DNA from: CAVSRC01 sp963785065
Lineage (GTDB): Bacteria > Pseudomonadota > Alphaproteobacteria > Rhizobiales > Kaistiaceae
NCBI GenBank assembly: GCA_963785065.1
Contig: CAWATX010000004.1
Span: 558,001 to 622,000 of the forward strand
Length of the DNA: 64,000 nucleotides
Reading direction: 5' to 3'
The position numbers and the translations under genes were made by a program. How positions within the stretch are numbered: the first letter of the stretch is position 1; each line of letters starts with the position of its first letter. The notes beneath the pieces were generated by a model. That model made no database searches and was not told the DNA's origin. It saw nothing but the letters and a program-made list of their open reading frames with translations. This document shows, in pieces, positions 8,398-17,117 of the stretch.

Positions 8398-8934
8398 ATG
8401 GCCGACGACACGCTGCCGATTGTCTTCAGGACGAAACCGTCCACCTCGTTCGTCGCGCTGGCCTTCGGCGTCATGATCGCCGGCGTCGGCATCTGGAAGA
8501 TTGCTACCAACGACTACTCGGAGGGCGGCGGCTGGCTGGGGCCGGTCTATCTCGATGCGCGCACGACGATGTGGCTGCTGGTCGTGGTTGGCGTGCCGCT
8601 GGTCACCTATGCCCTGCTGACGATCGTGCGCGGCTGCCCGACGCTGACGCTGGACGACACCGGCGTCCTCCTGGTCCGCTGCCTGCAGGGCCCCGTCAAG
8701 GTCCCATGGCCACGGGTAACCGATGTCCGGGTCAGGCGCTCGTCCATACCGGCGCGCGGGCGGGTGACCCCGGTCGCGCTGGTCTATGTCGTGAGCGACG
8801 ACGGCAAGGAAGTCTGCGTCGGCAATTTCGGTGCGGCCGACGCACTGGCCGACGCGATCTGGCGCGTCGCGGCGCGGATGAACACCGGCGGCGCTGCGAA
8901 GCCGGGTCCGCCGGCCTCCCCTAGTCCCGCCTGA
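8398..8934 (+). CDS. Membrane-anchored PH-like-domain protein of unknown function (paralog B)
   Basis: The protein has 178 residues and is clearly a paralog of the one encoded at 4134: same MADDTLPIVF start, two membrane segments (about 17-34 and 56-80), RGCPTLTLDDTGVLLVRCLQ and VPWPRVTDVRVRR. The ATG at 8398 has GGAGGGGAAG upstream. The layout recalls PH-like STM3941-type membrane proteins, an inference only. The 3' end overlaps the convergent DUF4405 gene by 14 bp. Function unknown. Confidence 0.8.
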   Translation: MADDTLPIVFRTKPSTSFVALAFGVMIAGVGIWKIATNDYSEGGGWLGPVYLDARTTMWLLVVVGVPLVTYALLTIVRGCPTLTLDDTGVLLVRCLQGPVKVPWPRVTDVRVRRSSIPARGRVTPVALVYVVSDDGKEVCVGNFGAADALADAIWRVAARMNTGGAAKPGPPASPSPA

Positions 8935-9472
8935 CGATCGCTTCGCCGTCCCTCGACCCGCCGCCGAGAAGGGCTGCCGCCAGCTCCTGCGGGCTCTTGC
9001 CGGCCGGGCCGGCGAGCGACTGCAGTGTGGCGGCCGGGTCGCTGACGGTGACGCCCATCTCGGAAAGCTTCGCCATGAGGCCGTTGGCGTCGGTCTTGGC
9101 CAGCGGCGCCAGATCGGTCAGCGAGGCGTTGGCCACCGCCTGGCCGATGGTGATCGCCGAGCGCAGATTGGGCCGGCCGCCCTCGCTCCCCTGCGTCGCC
9201 ATCAGCGACGGATAGGAGAACCACGCACCGACGAGGACGGTCGCCAGCAGAGCCGTGTAGAAGGCCGGGCGGCGGAAATAGATGAGGAACTGGCGCCAGT
9301 TACGGGCGACGTGGAAAAGCGCGGCGGCGATCATCAGGAAGCCGATCCAGATGTGCAGCGCTTCGGTGGGCGGGGTGTGGATTCGGAAATAGAGCAGCAC
9401 ACCCGTCACCGCGGTGATGACGAACGAGGCGAAGATGAAGGTCGAGCCCCATTTGTTGACGAGGTAGCGCAT
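8921..9472 (-). CDS. DUF4405 domain membrane protein
   Basis: A 183-residue protein with three predicted N-terminal membrane helices (about 8-28, 38-57 and 70-90) containing FVITAVTGVLLYF, EALHIWIGFLMIAAALFHVARNWRQF. The conserved histidines in LHIWIG and LFHVARNW recall the haem-binding cytochrome b561-like fold and the DUF4405 family. The C-terminal half is soluble and looks like a helix-hairpin segment (AITIGQAVANASLTDLAPLAK), as in some nucleotide- or haem-related small domains. ATG at 9472 was chosen over an upstream GTG because homologous N-termini begin right before the first helix. The convergent overlap with the preceding gene is 14 bp. Confidence 0.75.
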   Translation of the reverse strand: MRYLVNKWGSTFIFASFVITAVTGVLLYFRIHTPPTEALHIWIGFLMIAAALFHVARNWRQFLIYFRRPAFYTALLATVLVGAWFSYPSLMATQGSEGGRPNLRSAITIGQAVANASLTDLAPLAKTDANGLMAKLSEMGVTVSDPAATLQSLAGPAGKSPQELAAALLGGGSRDGEAIVRRD

Positions 9473-9585
9473 CGCATGGTGTCCGTGAACGGCGTCCTGA
9501 TCGCTGCCCGCGCGATTGGGCGGACACTGGATATACGGACCGGACACGCTCGTCCGACGGCGGTGAGACGCCCCGCCGCACCCCC

Positions 9586-9936
9586 TCACCCGCTCCACAC
9601 CTTCTGCGCCTGGCCGATCTCCTCGATCACACGGTCGATGTCGGCGAGCACCTCGCTCTCGGCGAAGCGCAGGACGAGATAGCCGGCGGCCTCGAAGGCG
9701 ACCGTGCGCGCATGGGCGTCGCTTGCCGCGCGCGCGGCGCCGTCGATCTCGATGACGATCCTGGCGTCATAGGAGCCGAAATCGGCGGTGAGCCGCCGTA
9801 CCGGCATCTGGCTTTGGAACGTCGTACCGGCGGGCACGGCGCCGAGGCGCGCCCACAGCGCCTCCTCGGCCGGGCTCATCCTGTGGCGCGGGCGGCGGGA
9901 AAACCCCGTCCGCCGCAATCCGGCGCGCCGCTTCAT
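9586..9936 (-). CDS. DUF559 domain protein (Vsr-like endonuclease fold)
   Basis: A 116-residue protein with the typical DUF559 pattern: an N-terminal LWARLGAVPAGTTFQSQMPVRRLTADF, a core IVIEIDGAARAAS (acidic pair E and D on the central strand), then VAFEAAGYLVLRFAESEVLADIDRVIEEI. The fold is related to very-short-patch-repair and type II restriction endonucleases. The family is very common as a lone gene and its function is unsettled. In the usual motif a histidine follows the IDG stretch; here it reads IDGAARA, so catalysis may be altered. GGAGG lies 10 nt before the ATG at 9936. Confidence 0.85.
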   Translation of the reverse strand: MKRRAGLRRTGFSRRPRHRMSPAEEALWARLGAVPAGTTFQSQMPVRRLTADFGSYDARIVIEIDGAARAASDAHARTVAFEAAGYLVLRFAESEVLADIDRVIEEIGQAQKVWSG

Positions 9937-10162
9937 GCCCCCGAGCCTCCACCCATCCCTGTCTGGCCCAAGGTAGCGCCGGGCCGCCCCATTTGGCGCA
10001 CTTCCTGGGCAGGGTCGGGCCCGGCGTCCACGGGTTTCTTTCGGGGGTCGGCCGCCCGGGCGCCCGGCGTGCTGACGCGAGTGTGCGTCACCTGCCCAAT
10101 CCGTGGTTGACCTGGCACGCCGGTGCTCCACATTCGTACGGAGGGCCTTGTGGAGAACCGCC

Positions 10163-10567
10163 ATGGGACAGTGCGCGGTTTATTCGGTCGCACTCATCGC
10201 TGAGGACGATCCGATGCAGCGCCAGGAGTTGGTCGATCAGTTCCATGCGGCCGGCTGGCTCACCTTGGAGGCGGCATCGGGCGAAAGCAGCTTGGCGCTG
10301 CTCAATCGGGGGCACGAGATCGGCGTCGCCGTGATCGACGTGCGCCTCTCGGGCAACATGGACGGGTTGGAACTGGCAAGGGTGCTGCGCGCAATCGGCT
10401 GCTCAGCGCCGGTCATCTACATCTCGGGTATTCCGGTAGAGACCGGCCAGATGGTGTCCGACAGCATCTATCGCGCCAAGCCGGTCGCGGCACGGGACAT
10501 GGTGACAATTTCGGCGGCTCTTCTAGCGGGAGACCCGCTCGAGGAGGACGCAGACCGCGGCGCCTGA
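10163..10567 (+). CDS. Single-domain response regulator (receiver protein)
   Basis: A 134-residue CheY-like receiver without an output domain. The acidic pocket is AEDD near residues 13-16, the phospho-acceptor Asp is in VAVIDVRLSGNMDG (near residue 60), and the conserved Lys is in YRAKPV. The ATG at 10163 is chosen because TGGAG precedes it and because the receiver fold starts directly after it. No histidine kinase lies next to the gene, so the partner is unknown. Stand-alone receivers with this LSG pattern are frequent in Hyphomicrobiales and may act as phosphate sinks or in stress phosphorelays. Confidence 0.85.
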   Translation: MGQCAVYSVALIAEDDPMQRQELVDQFHAAGWLTLEAASGESSLALLNRGHEIGVAVIDVRLSGNMDGLELARVLRAIGCSAPVIYISGIPVETGQMVSDSIYRAKPVAARDMVTISAALLAGDPLEEDADRGA

Positions 10568-10631
10568 CCCAGCCAAATCGCTGATTCTCGGCCGGGCGCG
10601 CACGGTACCCATGAATGCTGCGCGGGCAGGG

Positions 10632-10904
10632 TCAGCCGCGGGCGCGCGCGGCTCCGGGGCGCGGCTTCGGCTTGGGCGCCGGCAGAAGCCCCTCGCGCTG
10701 GGCGAGCTTGCGGGCCTGCTTGCGGCCACGGCGGATCGCCTCGCCCTTCTCGCGCGCCCGGCGCTCGGAGGGCTTTTCATAGTACCGCTGGCGCTTCAGC
10801 TCGCGGAACACACCTTCGCGCTGCAGCTTCTTCTTGAGCACCTTGAGGGCTTGATCGACATTGTTGTCGCGAACGAGGATTTGCAGGGTATTTCCTTTCA
10901 TCAT
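10632..10904 (-). CDS. rpsU: 30S ribosomal protein S21
   Basis: Small-subunit ribosomal protein of 90 residues with the hallmark LQILVRDNNVDQALKVLKKKLQREG followed by RYYEKPSERRAREKGEAIRR. The C-terminal tail is basic and Pro-rich (PAPKPKPRP), as in other alphaproteobacteria. The start MMKGN adds a few residues relative to the common MQVLVRDN start. No strong Shine-Dalgarno is visible before the double ATG at 10904 and 10901, but AAGGAAAT occurs right inside. Confidence 0.95.
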   Translation of the reverse strand: MMKGNTLQILVRDNNVDQALKVLKKKLQREGVFRELKRQRYYEKPSERRAREKGEAIRRGRKQARKLAQREGLLPAPKPKPRPGAARARG

Positions 10905-11199
10905 GTTGCGCCGGCGCGGCGGTTTTCGCCCCAGGAGGCGGAAGCCGATCGGGACACCCGAGAAGCGTGCCGGAGAATTTCGCCGAATTCGCACCGGGAT
11001 CGCCCGCGAATTAGGCTCCAGGCCACGATATGGCGGCCCAGGGCGGCGATCTCGAATCGCTGCCTGCCCCTATCTAGGGGTCAAGACGCCTCGCTGCAAG
11101 TTTGCCCCGGCGCCAATCCCGGCTAACCCGCCATTAACCACGCTCGGGTTTCAATGGCGGCGCGTCGGGCAAGAAGTGCCCGCCGCCGGAGGGTCCGCC

Positions 11200-11610
11200 A
11201 TGCTGTACCGTTGCCTCATCGCCGCCGCGTTCGCCGCGGTCCTGTCGGTCCCGGCCGACGGCGCCCTTGCTGCCGATCTTGCCGCGGCCCCGCCCGGCTA
11301 TGCGCCCGCCGGCTGCGTCGCTATCAACCATGCCCCAGCGACGATCAAGCACAAGCACAAGTCGGCCACCGACTACGTGCGCATCTTCGACGTGGCGCCC
11401 TACGATCCGCGCTGCCCGCAGGGCCAGCCGGTCGGCATGTACGTGCCGCCGCAGACCGCCTATCTGGTGTCCTCGCCGACCCGCTACACCAAGTGCATCT
11501 GGCCATGTGCCGATTCGGCCCACCACGACTGGTATGACGGTCGCCTGTGGTACCATGATGCCGGCACGCCCAATCGGCCGGATGTCTTCATGATCCTGCA
11601 GAAGGACTGA
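11200..11610 (+). CDS. Secreted protein of unknown function
   Basis: A 136-residue protein with a signal peptide (about residues 1-24, ending ADGALAAD) and a mature domain with five or more cysteines (GYAPAGCVAI, YDPRCPQG, TKCIWPCAD), so periplasmic with likely disulfides. It has a stretch IKHKHKSATDYVRIFDVAPYDPRCPQGQ and a C-terminal HHDWYDGRLWYHD rich in His, Trp and Tyr. CCGGAGGG precedes the ATG at 11200. No family recognised. It is followed on the same strand by two further secreted-protein genes. Confidence 0.78.
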   Translation: MLYRCLIAAAFAAVLSVPADGALAADLAAAPPGYAPAGCVAINHAPATIKHKHKSATDYVRIFDVAPYDPRCPQGQPVGMYVPPQTAYLVSSPTRYTKCIWPCADSAHHDWYDGRLWYHDAGTPNRPDVFMILQKD

Positions 11611-11710
11611 GCGGCCGCCCTCTTCCGCCTTGTCCTTGCCGCGAAGTACGGCGAATATCGCGCCGCGTCGGCTGGCGAATTTGTCAGCTTTGCTACCTTG
11701 GAGGGTGACC

Positions 11711-12862
11711 ATGCTTCGCACGGCCTCGCGCCTGGCCGCATTCGGCTCTTTCGTGATTGCCATCCTGGTGGCCGCCGGCGCCTCCGCAGCGCCCGACGCG
11801 CACGCCTTTGCCGATGCTCTCATCGCCGCCTTCAACGCCAACGGCAAGGCGGTCGCCACCTACACCGATGCCACCGCCGACGGTGATGCGATCACCATCA
11901 CCGGGTTCAAGGCGGTGCAGCCCAAGCGCCAGGGCCGCGACGTCACCGTCGACAGCATCGTGGTTGCCGGCGCCGCCGAGCGCCAGCCGGGCGGCTACAC
12001 CGCCTCCTCCATGACCTTCAACAAGGGCAGCGCCGCCTACCGCAAGGGCAGTTTGACGTGGGAGACGGCGGTGGTCTCCGACGCGGTCATCCCGACGCCC
12101 GACGAAATCCGCTCGCTGGACAACAAGATCCGGCCGTTCAGCACCGCCTCGGTGAGCAACATCGCCATCACCGACCCCCAGCTCGCCCAGCCCATCGATG
12201 TCGCCAAGGTCGATCTCGCCATGACGGGTGACCCCAATGTCGGGTCCAGCGACGTCACCTTCACCACGACGGGCGTTCACCTGCCGGCCTCGGCCTTCGC
12301 CGCGCCGGAAGTGGGCGGCATGATGCAGGGCCTCGGCTATACCGACCTCGTCCTCTCGGTCAGCCTCGATGCTGGCTTCGACGCCACCGCCGATACGCTC
12401 GCCCTGCGCTCTTTCGCGCTCGACGTGACCGACGTCGGCAAGCTGACGATCTCCGGCGCCTTCAGCCACGTGAAGGTCCACAACATCGTCGGCACCGGCG
12501 CCGACGGCAAGCCGGTGCCGAAGGTGTCGCCCGACCTTGATGCCATGACCGTGCGCTTCGACAATGCCGGTATCATTCAGCGGGCGCTCGACATGCAGGC
12601 GCAGATTCTCGGCAGCTCGCGCGAGGACGTCGCCGCGCAGTGGCCGATGCTCTTGATGTTCCTCATTGGCGATGCCGGCGGCATGGATTTCCAGCAGAAG
12701 GTGCAGACGGCGCTTGTCGACTTCCTCAAGGACCCGAAGTCGCTCACCGTCAAACTGGCACCGGCGGCGCCCGTTCCCTTCGACGAGATGCTGAAGACCT
12801 TGGACGCTGACCAGTCCAAGCTGCCGGAGCTGCTCGGCGTCGACATCGTCGTCAACAAATGA
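11711..12862 (+). CDS. Secreted protein of unknown function, paralog of the downstream gene
   Basis: A 383-residue protein with a signal peptide (cleavage near GASAAPDA, residue 26). The mature part is rich in Val, Thr, Asp and Gly with alternating beta-strand patterns (TVDSIVVAGAAE, GKLTISGAFSHVKVHNIVG), suggesting a long beta-sheet fold of the AsmA- or DUF945-like sort. That fold remark is inference. Its C-terminal block LTVKLAPAAPVPFDEMLKTL.....LPELLGVDIVVN aligns with the end of the next gene's product (ITLALAPPTPVDFSAIT.....LFDLLGLTVTSS). TTGGAGGGTG precedes the ATG at 11711. Only 25 bp separate it from the downstream gene, so the two are probably co-transcribed. Confidence 0.8.
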   Translation: MLRTASRLAAFGSFVIAILVAAGASAAPDAHAFADALIAAFNANGKAVATYTDATADGDAITITGFKAVQPKRQGRDVTVDSIVVAGAAERQPGGYTASSMTFNKGSAAYRKGSLTWETAVVSDAVIPTPDEIRSLDNKIRPFSTASVSNIAITDPQLAQPIDVAKVDLAMTGDPNVGSSDVTFTTTGVHLPASAFAAPEVGGMMQGLGYTDLVLSVSLDAGFDATADTLALRSFALDVTDVGKLTISGAFSHVKVHNIVGTGADGKPVPKVSPDLDAMTVRFDNAGIIQRALDMQAQILGSSREDVAAQWPMLLMFLIGDAGGMDFQQKVQTALVDFLKDPKSLTVKLAPAAPVPFDEMLKTLDADQSKLPELLGVDIVVNK

Positions 12863-12887
12863 GCGCGGTCCGGCCGCGGCCGAAACC

Positions 12888-14978
12888 ATGAGGGCCATCA
12901 TGCTGTTCCGGTTTGCCGCAGCCGGCCTCGCCGTCGGTGCCGGCCTTGCCCTGTTCGTGCAGACGGCCGCCGCCGAGGCACCAGTGGAAACCGCGATCAG
13001 GGGATGGGTCGCCTCCATCGACGCCTCGCCCGATTGGACGGCCGCCTACACGTCCCTCACCTACGACGCGGCGAGCGACCGCGCAGTGGTCTCGGGCCTC
13101 ACCATCCGCAACCAGGATTCCACGGTCGGCATCAACTTCGGCACGGTCGCCCTCACCGGCTTCATCGCGACGCCGGAGGGCGGCTTCACCGCCACCCGTA
13201 TCACCGCAGACGAGGGTGCGATCGAAGCCGGGCCGTTCAAGGTCGGCCTGTCGGATGCCGAGGTCAACGGCCTCGCCGTGCCGGCGCTGCCCGCCGTTTC
13301 ATGGGACAAGCAGCACCCCTTCACCTCCTTCATCAGGGCCTATGGGCCGCTCAGCCAGATGTCGATGACCAATGGCCGCGTCGGTTCTCTCGGCCTGATC
13401 GAGACCAATGCCGGCGTCTCCAGCCGCATCGTCTACAACCAGTTCCGCATCGACCGCTGGGCTGACGGCAAGATCGCCGCCATCACCGCCGGGCCGCTCA
13501 CCGTGCAATCGCCAAACCCGGACGGCCTGATGACGATGAAGGTCGCCAGCCTCGAGTCGCACGACATCGACTTCGACGCGGCGCTCAGGGTGTTCGATCC
13601 CGACCGCTATGCCGGCGGCGTCGGCGACGGTATCTGGCACAAGGTGACGGGGCTCACCGCCTATCACGATTTCGCAGTCGCCGGACCGGGCGTGAAGATG
13701 ACCATGCGGCTGGTCTCGGCGGAGGACTTCAAGCTGCGCCAGCCGGCGCACAGCTTCGCCGACCTGCTCGACCGGATCATCGTCGATCCCAATACGCCTA
13801 CCAACGACCCGCAGTCGGCGCGGTCGATGGTCGACATGCTGTCGGCCTACGGCCTCGGCCGCCTCGGCATCAGCGGGCTCGACATCGCCGCCACCGGCAT
13901 GAACGGCCTCCACCTCGGCGGCTTCAACATCTCCGACCTGTCGATCGACCGGTTGGGCGAGTTCACCCTCGACGATTTTGCCACCGACGTGCCGGGCGTG
14001 GTTGCGCTCAAGCTTGGCCATTTCTCAATCGGCAATGTGGCGCTGCCCGGCGCCGACGCGCTGACCAAAGCGATCGTGGCGAGCCAGGGCGGCGGCAATG
14101 CCGACATGACCGGCCTGGCGCCGCAGCCGGGCTTCGTCGAAATGTCGGGCCTCGATGTCGCCGCCGCGGGCACGCCGCGGGTGACGCTGGGCACGCTGCG
14201 CGTCGATCTTGCCGACTATGTCGGACCTACGCCGGCCAAGATCTCGGCCGATCTCGACGATCTCGTCGTGCCCGTCGCGGCGCTCGACGCCAGTGCGCGG
14301 GCGGTCTTCGCCAAGCTCGGCTATGACACGCTCGACATCAGCTACCACCTCAAGTCCGCCTGGAACGCGAAGAACGAGACGCTCAGCCTCGATAACCTCG
14401 AATTCAACCTGAAGAATGCCGGCGGGCTCAGCGCGAAGATGCTGCTCGGCGGCCTGCCGCGCACGGCGCTGGAGAACCCGCAATCGCTGCCCGATGTGCT
14501 CTCCGGCCTGTTGCTCGAGCGCGCGGCACTGACGCTCAAGGACGATTCGATCGTCGGCAAGGGGCTCGACCTCTTGGCCGAGAAGATGCACGCCAAACCG
14601 GACACCTTCCGCGAGCAGTTCGCCGGCGCCATGCCGTTGCTCCTGTCGCTCTTCGTGCTGCACGACCCGAAGGTGGCGACGCTGGTGCGCAAGTCCGGCA
14701 TCCTGGCGACGCTGGCGCCGGCGGTGAAGGCGTTCGTCGGGGCCCCCGGCTCGTCGATCACCCTTGCGCTGGCGCCACCGACACCGGTCGACTTCTCAGC
14801 GATCACGGCGGCAGCACAGGACAAGCCGGAGACCCTGTTCGATCTGCTCGGCCTGACGGTCACCAGTTCGGCTGCGTCGCCGGGGAGCAATGGCGGCAAG
14901 CCTCAGCCCCCGCCAGCCCCGGACAAGGCCGCGCCGCCGGTCGGCGGCCAGATCCGCCCGACCACACCGGCGCAGTAG
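12888..14978 (+). CDS. Large secreted protein of unknown function, paralog of the upstream gene
   Basis: A 696-residue protein with an N-terminal signal peptide (MLFRFAAAGLAVGAGLALFVQTAAA) and a mature part dominated by repeated beta-strand patterns such as GLGRLGISGLDIAATGMNGLHLGGFNISDLSIDRLGEFTLDDF. Its two ends align with the 383-residue protein encoded upstream, while the middle is about 300 residues longer, so it may contain a duplicated unit. The start may be the ATG at 12888 or the one at 12900, which has AGGGCC just before it. The C-terminal 35 residues are Pro-rich. It ends 5 bp before the stop of convergent aspS. Function unknown. Confidence 0.8.
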   Translation: MRAIMLFRFAAAGLAVGAGLALFVQTAAAEAPVETAIRGWVASIDASPDWTAAYTSLTYDAASDRAVVSGLTIRNQDSTVGINFGTVALTGFIATPEGGFTATRITADEGAIEAGPFKVGLSDAEVNGLAVPALPAVSWDKQHPFTSFIRAYGPLSQMSMTNGRVGSLGLIETNAGVSSRIVYNQFRIDRWADGKIAAITAGPLTVQSPNPDGLMTMKVASLESHDIDFDAALRVFDPDRYAGGVGDGIWHKVTGLTAYHDFAVAGPGVKMTMRLVSAEDFKLRQPAHSFADLLDRIIVDPNTPTNDPQSARSMVDMLSAYGLGRLGISGLDIAATGMNGLHLGGFNISDLSIDRLGEFTLDDFATDVPGVVALKLGHFSIGNVALPGADALTKAIVASQGGGNADMTGLAPQPGFVEMSGLDVAAAGTPRVTLGTLRVDLADYVGPTPAKISADLDDLVVPVAALDASARAVFAKLGYDTLDISYHLKSAWNAKNETLSLDNLEFNLKNAGGLSAKMLLGGLPRTALENPQSLPDVLSGLLLERAALTLKDDSIVGKGLDLLAEKMHAKPDTFREQFAGAMPLLLSLFVLHDPKVATLVRKSGILATLAPAVKAFVGAPGSSITLALAPPTPVDFSAITAAAQDKPETLFDLLGLTVTSSAASPGSNGGKPQPPPAPDKAAPPVGGQIRPTTPAQ

Positions 14979-14983
14979 GCACG

Positions 14984-16777
14984 CTATTCCGGCAGGTTCA
15001 GGCGGATGTGAAGCTCGCGCAGCTGCTGGGCGGTGACCTCCGACGGCGCGCCCATCATGAGATCCTCGGCGCGCTGGTTCATCGGGAACAGCGTTACCTC
15101 GCGCAGATTATCCTCGCCGCAGAGCAGCATGACGATGCGGTCGATGCCGGGTGCGATGCCGCCGTGCGGCGGGGCGCCCATCTGCAGGGCATGCAGCATG
15201 CCGCCGAACTTGGTCTCGAGCACATCCTCGCCGTAGCCGGCGATGGCGAAAGCCTTCTTCATGATCTCCGGCTTGTGGTTCCGGATGGCGCCGGAGGACA
15301 GCTCCACGCCATTGCAGACGATGTCGTACTGGAAGGCGTGGATGGAAAGGATCGAGTCCTCGTCGGCCTGGTCGAGGGCCAGGAAGGCGTCGTGGTCGTA
15401 GTTCGGCATCGAGAACGGGTTGTGCGAGAAGTCGATCTTCTTCAGCTCCTCGTTCCACTCGAACATAGGGAAATCGACGATCCAGCAGAAGGCGAAGCGG
15501 TCCTCGTCGATAAGGTTGAGGTCGCGGCCGACCTTCTGGCGGGCGCTGCCTGCAAAGGCGAGGAACTTGTCCGGCCGCCCGGCGATGAAGAAGACGGCGT
15601 CGCCGTCGTTCAGGCCGAGCTGGCTGCGGATCGCCTCGGTGCGGTCGGTGCCGATGTTCTTGGCGATCGGGCCGGCGCCCTCGCCGTCATTGCGGAAGAA
15701 GATGTAGCCGAGGCCCGGCTGCCCCTCGCCCTGCGCCCAGGAATTCATGCGGTCGCAGAAGGCGCGGTTGCCCCCCGTCGGCGCAGGGATCGCCCACACC
15801 ACCACCTTGGGGTCGGCCTCGATCTGGCCGGCGAAGACCTTGAAGCCGGAACCGGCGAAATGCGCGGTCACGTCGGCCATCTCGATCGGGTTCCTGAGGT
15901 CGGGCTTGTCGGAGCCGTATTTCTTCAGCGCCTCGACATAGGGGATGCGCGGGAATTCCTGGGTGACCGGCTTGCCCTCGGCGAACTCCTCGAAGAGACC
16001 GCGCAGCACCGGCTCGACCGCCGCGAAGACGTCCTCCTGCTCGACGAAGCTCATCTCGATGTCGAGCTGGTAGAACTCGCCGGGCGAGCGGTCGGCGCGG
16101 GCGTCCTCGTCGCGGAAGCAGGGCGCAATTTGAAAATAGCGGTCGAAGCCCGCGATCATGATGAGCTGCTTGAACTGCTGCGGCGCCTGCGGCAGTGCGT
16201 AGAACTTGCCGGGATGGAGGCGCGAGGGCACCAGGAAGTCGCGCGCGCCTTCCGGCGAGGATGCGGTCAGGATCGGCGTCTGGAACTCGAAGAAGCCCCC
16301 GGCGATCATGCGCCGCCGGAGCGAGGAAATGATCTCCGCCCGCTTCATGATGTTGCGGTGGAGCTTGTCGCGCCTGAGATCGAGGAAGCGGTATTTGAGT
16401 TGCGTCTCCTCCGGATAGTCGAGATCGCCGAAGACCGGCAGCGGCAGCTCGCCGCCCACCTCCGACAGCACCTCCAGCTCGTCGATGAAGACCTCGACGG
16501 CGCCGGTCGGCAGGTTGGGGTTGACGGTCTCCTCGGTGCGCGCCTTCACCTTGCCGTCGATGCGCACCACCCATTCGGCGCGTACCCGCTCGGCAGCGCT
16601 GAAGGCCGACGAATCGGGATCGGCGACGCACTGGGTCAGGCCGTAGTGGTCGCGCAGGTCGATGAACAGCAGGCCGCCGTGGTCGCGCACCCGGTGGACC
16701 CAGCCGGAAATGCGCGCGGACTGGCCGACATCGGCGGGACGGAGGGCGCCACAGGTATGGCTGCGATAGCGGTGCAT
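14984..16777 (-). CDS. aspS: Aspartyl-tRNA synthetase
   Basis: Charges tRNA(Asp) with aspartate in the cytosol. The 597-residue product has the bacterial AspRS order: N-terminal OB-fold anticodon-binding domain (ISGWVHRVRDHGGLLFIDLRD, about 23-45), a class II catalytic core with motif 2 (FRDEDARADRSPGEFYQLDIEM), an inserted GAD domain (about 290-420, AQGEGQPGLGYIFF) and motif 3 (GGIAPGIDRIVMLL) near the end. The ATG at 16777 gives the standard MHRYRSHTCG start; a longer N-terminus from upstream has no homology-like content. Length is normal for the bacterial type. Confidence 0.97.
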   Translation of the reverse strand: MHRYRSHTCGALRPADVGQSARISGWVHRVRDHGGLLFIDLRDHYGLTQCVADPDSSAFSAAERVRAEWVVRIDGKVKARTEETVNPNLPTGAVEVFIDELEVLSEVGGELPLPVFGDLDYPEETQLKYRFLDLRRDKLHRNIMKRAEIISSLRRRMIAGGFFEFQTPILTASSPEGARDFLVPSRLHPGKFYALPQAPQQFKQLIMIAGFDRYFQIAPCFRDEDARADRSPGEFYQLDIEMSFVEQEDVFAAVEPVLRGLFEEFAEGKPVTQEFPRIPYVEALKKYGSDKPDLRNPIEMADVTAHFAGSGFKVFAGQIEADPKVVVWAIPAPTGGNRAFCDRMNSWAQGEGQPGLGYIFFRNDGEGAGPIAKNIGTDRTEAIRSQLGLNDGDAVFFIAGRPDKFLAFAGSARQKVGRDLNLIDEDRFAFCWIVDFPMFEWNEELKKIDFSHNPFSMPNYDHDAFLALDQADEDSILSIHAFQYDIVCNGVELSSGAIRNHKPEIMKKAFAIAGYGEDVLETKFGGMLHALQMGAPPHGGIAPGIDRIVMLLCGEDNLREVTLFPMNQRAEDLMMGAPSEVTAQQLRELHIRLNLPE

Positions 16778-17117
16778 GGGAGGTCTCTGATCGTGCCTAA
16801 GGTCGCCTGGCGGGGCGCAAATCCCCGGTTTCCGGCGGCCGGAAAAGCGCACGGGCTGGCGTGGCTGTCAAGGCCTGCGCCGGGGCGCCGGGTGTCCGGC
16901 GCCGGCACGAGTCGCCCGCGTCCCCGGCAAGAGACGGCAAGGCGCGCGCCGGTCGGGGCCCGCCCCCTGTCACAATTGCGGAGCAGACGTTTGCGGTCAG
17001 GCGAGAAAAGCCTTGCATAATGGGAACTTGACGATAATTCGTTACATTCAGCAAAAGCGTCGCGGGCGACAGTTCCACAAGGGACAAATGACCCTTCGGT
17101 CGGCTATATGAACACTC
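16778..17117. other. Intergenic region between divergent aspS and rnd
   Basis: About 340 bp that must hold the promoters of both genes. The part nearest rnd is AT-richer (17030-17060, TTGACGATAATTCGTTACATT). I cannot assign promoter boxes with confidence and see no gene or riboswitch. Confidence 0.5.

Noticed and set aside
15008..17020. Open frame of about 670 codons opposite aspS
   Set aside because: It is the mirror of a GC-rich coding strand. Its product is His/Asp/Arg-biased without motifs, while aspS is complete on the other strand.
17023..17043. Possible EcfG general-stress promoter (GGAAC ... CGTT) before rnd
   Set aside because: The spacer is only 12 nt, whereas this promoter class needs about 16-17.
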